Assembly: GCF_002150505.1 (NCBI RefSeq)
Contig: NZ_MSSV01000025.1
Coordinates: forward strand, 1 to 64,000
From: Algoriphagus ratkowskyi
GTDB lineage: Bacteria; Bacteroidota; Bacteroidia; Cytophagales; Cyclobacteriaceae
Length of the DNA: 64,000 nt
Direction: 5' to 3'
The position numbers were made by a program, and so were the translations under genes. This document shows positions 60,470 to 64,000 of the stretch, one piece after another (the first letter of the stretch is position 1; each line of letters opens with the position of its first letter). The notes beneath the pieces are model-generated. The model saw only the letters and a list, made by a program, of their open reading frames with translations. It did no database searches and was not told the DNA's origin.

Positions 60470-61804
60470 ATGATGAGAAAACTTACTGCTTTGGGATTGT
60501 TGGCAGGGATGCTAAGCGTTCCAGCTTTTGCCCAAACCAAAATTGAGTTCAAGGAATTTGATTTGGATAATGGATTGCATGTGATCATGCACCAGGATAA
60601 TACTACTCCAATCGTCGTGACTTCGGTTCTATACCATGTAGGATCTAAGAATGAGCAACCAGACAGAACTGGTTTTGCTCACTTCTTTGAGCATCTTATG
60701 TTTGAAGGATCAGAGAATATTGAGCGTGGAGAATACATGAATATCATCCAAGCACATGGTGGTACGCTGAATGCTTATACTTCTAATGATATCACTTATT
60801 ATTTTGAGTCACTTCCTTCCAATGAATTGGAGCTGGCGCTTTACATGGAAAGTGAGCGTATGCTTCATTCCAAAGTGGATCAGACCGGTGTCGAAACTCA
60901 GCGTGAGGTTGTAAAAGAGGAATACCGTCAATCCTATGGTAATCGTCCTTATGGTACGATATTGCTAGAGACTTTGGCTAGAGCCTATACTGATCACCCA
61001 TACAAATGGGCTCCAATTGGATCTCTTGATCATCTGAATGCTGCTTCTATTGAAGAATTTCAACAATTCTACAAGGATTTCTATGTGCCAAACAATGCGA
61101 CTTTGACTATTGCAGGGGACATCGATTACAAGCAGACAGAAGAGTGGGTGAAGAAATACTTTGCTGAGATTCCTAAAGGCACGAAGGAGATATACCGGCC
61201 TAATGTAAAAGAGCCTAAAAAGACTGAAGAAATCAGAGATATTATCTATGACAACATTCAGATTCCGGCTGTAATTCAAGCCTATAATCTTCCTCCGAAA
61301 GTGAACAAGGATTCTTATGCGATGTCCATGCTTTCTACTTATTTGACTGGTGGAAATTCATCTCTGATGACAAAAGAGTTGGTTGATAAGCAGCAAAAGG
61401 CACTTGCTGTAGCCGCAATACCTCTTGAATTGGAAGATGGTGGCATTTTCTTGATGTATGGAATTGCTAATATGGGTGTGGAGCCACAGGATTTGGAGAC
61501 TGAAATTGACAAGCTGATCAAGCAAGTGCAGGATGAAGGTATATCAGATGTTGATTTTGAGAAACTCCAAAACATTATGGAGAATAACATCGTGAGTGGT
61601 AATTCCTCAATGGCGGGCGTTGCTGAAAACTTGGCAGAAGCTCACGTGATGTTTGGAGGAACTAACTATGTGAACAAAGTGATGGAAGCATACAGTAAAG
61701 TGACTAAAGCTGATATTCAGCGAGTAGCTAAGGAATATATGACTTTGGATGGCCGAGTTGTTTTGTATTATTTACCAAAGCCAGCAGCTGAAACAACTCA
61801 GTAA
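60470..61804 (+). CDS. M16 zinc metallopeptidase (insulinase family)
   Basis: A 444-residue exported protein with signal peptide (residues 1-21, PAFAQ). The inverted zinc motif HFFEH is at residues 71-75, with the third ligand expected at E151 (REVVKEEY). It is the catalytic half of a heteromeric pair with the next gene, 26 bp downstream, whose own HxxEH is lost. Likely acts in the periplasm on peptides. Family certain, substrate unknown. Confidence 0.92.
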   Translation: MMRKLTALGLLAGMLSVPAFAQTKIEFKEFDLDNGLHVIMHQDNTTPIVVTSVLYHVGSKNEQPDRTGFAHFFEHLMFEGSENIERGEYMNIIQAHGGTLNAYTSNDITYYFESLPSNELELALYMESERMLHSKVDQTGVETQREVVKEEYRQSYGNRPYGTILLETLARAYTDHPYKWAPIGSLDHLNAASIEEFQQFYKDFYVPNNATLTIAGDIDYKQTEEWVKKYFAEIPKGTKEIYRPNVKEPKKTEEIRDIIYDNIQIPAVIQAYNLPPKVNKDSYAMSMLSTYLTGGNSSLMTKELVDKQQKALAVAAIPLELEDGGIFLMYGIANMGVEPQDLETEIDKLIKQVQDEGISDVDFEKLQNIMENNIVSGNSSMAGVAENLAEAHVMFGGTNYVNKVMEAYSKVTKADIQRVAKEYMTLDGRVVLYYLPKPAAETTQ

Positions 61805-61830
61805 TTGTTCCATCTTAAAATCGAAATGAC

Positions 61831-63879
61831 ATGAAAAAAATAACATTAGCCTTTGTATTGAGCCTTTTGGTGTCTGTCGTGAGCTTTGCTCAGGTGGACA
61901 GAAGTCAGTTTCCAAAAGCTGGGCCCGCTCCCGTGATTAAAATTGGCGAAGCAGAGACTTTTACCCTAGATAATGGTCTGAAAGTATTTGTAGTAGAGAA
62001 TGACAAACTTCCACGTGTTTCATTCACGCTAGTGCTTGAAAGAGATCCTTTGTTTGAAGGAGATAAAGCAGGCTTGACAGGTTTTGTAGGTCAGATGATG
62101 ATGGCGGGCACGACCAGCCGTACCAAAGATCAGATCGATCAGGAAGTTGATTTCATCGGAGCAGACCTTGGCGTTTCCGCTACTTCCATTTCAGCCTCTT
62201 CTCTGAAAAAACATCAGGGAAAAATTCTTGATTTGATGTCCGACGTGCTTTACAATCCGGTTTTTCCAGCGGATGAGCTAGACAAATTAAAGAAGCAATC
62301 GCTTACAGGATTGGCTACGAGCAAAGATGAGCCAGGTGCAATTTCAAGTAGATTGTCTAGTGCTATGGTCTATGGAAAAGAACATCCATACGGGGAAGTG
62401 ACTACAGAAACCTCACTTGGTAATGTGAATGTGGAAGATGTAAAAACTTACTATAACACATTCTTCAAACCGAATATCGCGTATCTCGCCATCGTTGGCG
62501 ATATGAGTAAATCAGAAGCTGAGGAAGTGGTGAAGAAATACTTTGGTAAGTGGAAGGCGGGCGACGTTCCAAAATTTACCTACAATGCTCCAGTTGCAGC
62601 ATCCAAAACAGTTGTAGGATTGGTTGATCGCAGTTCTTCTGTGCAAACCGTTATTGATATTGCTCAGCCGATTGAATTGACACTGGGCGATGCCGATTAT
62701 ATTTCAAGTAGAGTTTTGAATCAGATTTTTGGGGGAGGATCTTCTTCTCGTCTTTTCACAAATCTACGTGAAGACAAAGGGTACACGTATGGCGCTTATT
62801 CTTCTTTAGCAGCAGATAAGCTTATTGGGCAGTTTTCTGCAAATGCTTCAGTACGTACGGATGTGACAGATTCTGCGGTGGTAGAATTCATCTATGAAAT
62901 CAATCGCTTAGTTGAGGAAGGAGTGACGCAAGAAGAACTGGATAAAGCTAAGGCGAGTCTTGCAGGCTCATTTGGCAGATCTCTAGAGAGTCCAGCCACA
63001 ATTGCAAATTTTGCACTGAACATCGAGCGTTATGATCTTCCAGCTGATTACTACGAGACCTATTTGCAGAAAATGAATGCGCTGACAGTTGCTGATATTA
63101 ATAAAACTGCAGACAATCTGATCGATCCAAGTAAGCTTTACATCACAGTAGTTGGTAATGGTACTGAGATCAAAGATAAACTAGCTCAATTTGGTGAAGT
63201 GATTATGTATGACAATATGGGCTTCCCTGCTAAAGAGATGGCTGCTGTGGATGCCAACATGACCTCAGATAAAGTTCTCGAAAACTACATCACTGCAATC
63301 GGAGGTAAAAGTGCAGCAAGTGCAATTAAGGCTGCGAAATTTACAATGGCTGCAGAAATCATGGGTCAACAACTTACGATAGAGCAGGTATTTGATAATA
63401 CAAACATGCGCTACATGCAAAATACCCTTGTGGGTGGAAACGTAATGCAAAGTTCTGTAATTAAGGACGGTAAGGGAGTTGTGAAAGTCCAAGGACAATC
63501 TATCGATATGACTGATGAGCAAATCGACGCAGCTAAACTGGAAACATTCTTCTTGCCAGAGTTGTATTATGGCTCGATGGGTTATACACTTACTTTAGAC
63601 GGAATCAAAGACGTGGAAGGAACACCTGCTTATAAGATAATCGTGGCCACTCCATTGGGATCTTTAGTTAATAACTACTATTCAGTAGACTCAGGTTTAA
63701 AAATTAAAAATGAGAACCCGGTTTCTGGAGATACATTCTATTCCGATTATCAGGAGAAAAATGGCGTAATGGTACCTATGGCGATGACCATCAAATCAGC
63801 GATGATCCCTGTTCCGTTGGAAGCTAAAGTGGTCAACATTGAATTGAATCCAGAATTAACTGAATCAGATTTTAACTAA
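61831..63879 (+). CDS. M16 family protein without zinc motif, with C-terminal domain
   Basis: A 682-residue exported protein (signal peptide 1-20, SFAQ). The HxxEH region reads AGLTGFVGQMMMAGT, so the zinc ligands are missing. The Arg-Tyr substrate pair is present (FTNLREDKGYTYGAYS). Two M16 lobes end near residue 465; about 215 residues follow, beginning VLENYITAIGGKSA, that resemble the LolA-like lipoprotein-localisation fold (YYSVDSGLKIKNE). It is thus the regulatory partner of the upstream active M16 peptidase, as in mitochondrial processing peptidase. The role of the extra domain is unknown. Confidence 0.88.
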   Translation: MKKITLAFVLSLLVSVVSFAQVDRSQFPKAGPAPVIKIGEAETFTLDNGLKVFVVENDKLPRVSFTLVLERDPLFEGDKAGLTGFVGQMMMAGTTSRTKDQIDQEVDFIGADLGVSATSISASSLKKHQGKILDLMSDVLYNPVFPADELDKLKKQSLTGLATSKDEPGAISSRLSSAMVYGKEHPYGEVTTETSLGNVNVEDVKTYYNTFFKPNIAYLAIVGDMSKSEAEEVVKKYFGKWKAGDVPKFTYNAPVAASKTVVGLVDRSSSVQTVIDIAQPIELTLGDADYISSRVLNQIFGGGSSSRLFTNLREDKGYTYGAYSSLAADKLIGQFSANASVRTDVTDSAVVEFIYEINRLVEEGVTQEELDKAKASLAGSFGRSLESPATIANFALNIERYDLPADYYETYLQKMNALTVADINKTADNLIDPSKLYITVVGNGTEIKDKLAQFGEVIMYDNMGFPAKEMAAVDANMTSDKVLENYITAIGGKSAASAIKAAKFTMAAEIMGQQLTIEQVFDNTNMRYMQNTLVGGNVMQSSVIKDGKGVVKVQGQSIDMTDEQIDAAKLETFFLPELYYGSMGYTLTLDGIKDVEGTPAYKIIVATPLGSLVNNYYSVDSGLKIKNENPVSGDTFYSDYQEKNGVMVPMAMTIKSAMIPVPLEAKVVNIELNPELTESDFN

Positions 63880-63885
63880 TCAACT

Positions 63886-64000
63886 ATGAAAAAAATAACA
63901 TTAATATTAGCCCTAGGGCTATTAGTAGCTCCAATGGCAACGCAGGCTACTTTGATAGAAAAAGAAAAGCCAACCGCAGTGAACGCGGTAAACTCCGTCA
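63886..64000 (+). CDS. Exported protein, 3' end cut by the window
   Basis: Starts ATG 63886 and reads a signal peptide (MKKITLILALGLLVAPMATQA) of which only the first 21 residues are certain, then TLIEKEKPTAVNAV, with no stop before the end. Directly downstream of the M16 pair and in the same direction. Too little is present to assign a family. Confidence 0.6.
   Translation, partial: MKKITLILALGLLVAPMATQATLIEKEKPTAVNAVNSV

Overview
This is a chromosomal window from a Bacteroidetes (Bacteroidota) bacterium, most likely of the Cytophagales (Cyclobacteriaceae/Algoriphagus-like). The pointers are a TonB-dependent receptor with an STN domain followed by a DUF4249 lipoprotein, a type IX secretion (T9SS) C-terminal sorting domain, a DUF4835/PorD-like gene, the gene order bamD - omega subunit - coaBC - DUF4835 - recN, fused alpha/beta 2-oxoacid dehydrogenase E1, absence of clear Shine-Dalgarno sites, and promoter boxes of the TAnnTTTG type. 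No rRNA, tRNA or CRISPR array was seen.

Layout. 1-4.8 kb: carbohydrate genes (cupin isomerase-like protein, TIM-barrel sugar isomerase, Gfo/Idh/MocA oxidoreductase), then a convergent exported sugar isomerase behind a shared terminator. 5-11.2 kb: outer-membrane operon (unknown exported protein, STN-TonB receptor, DUF4249 lipoprotein, MG2-like protein). 11.3-18.8 kb, minus strand: MscS-type channel, a 900-residue membrane-anchored protein, malate dehydrogenase, a lone cyclic-nucleotide-binding domain protein and tilS. 18.8-29.2 kb, plus strand: OstA-like protein, a T9SS cargo, bamD, rpoZ-like, coaBC, DUF4835, recN, fabI and an exported amidohydrolase. 29.3-33 kb: alpha/beta hydrolase, then marR - yceI - ring-cleaving-dioxygenase-like - carboxylesterase, resembling the quinone/catechol-responsive mhq genes of Firmicutes. 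33.4-37.7 kb: sbcDC (minus). 37.8-45.7 kb: RlpA-like protein, then an RND efflux operon with one adaptor and two different permeases.

45.7-55.6 kb is the accessory part. Two beta-propeller lipoprotein genes bracket a repeat-rich segment that holds a REP-associated (RAYT) transposase with paired hairpin repeats and an AAA+DUF4143 ATPase whose start codon lies in a 23-bp-arm perfect inverted repeat. Fused E1, a glycosidase-like exported protein and a parDE module flanked by ~110-bp direct repeats follow. 55.6-64 kb returns to conserved genes: rimO, a second relBE-like module, a GNAT-like protein, a PfkB sugar/nucleoside kinase, two M16 peptidases in tandem (one with the zinc motif, one without) and the start of another exported protein cut by the window edge.

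No single new multi-gene system is obvious. The best candidates for follow-up are the RAYT/REP units with invariant spacing, the DUF4143 start-codon palindrome, the repeat-bracketed parDE, the MarR operator pair with its mhq-like operon, and the repeat-derived tail on an RND permease.
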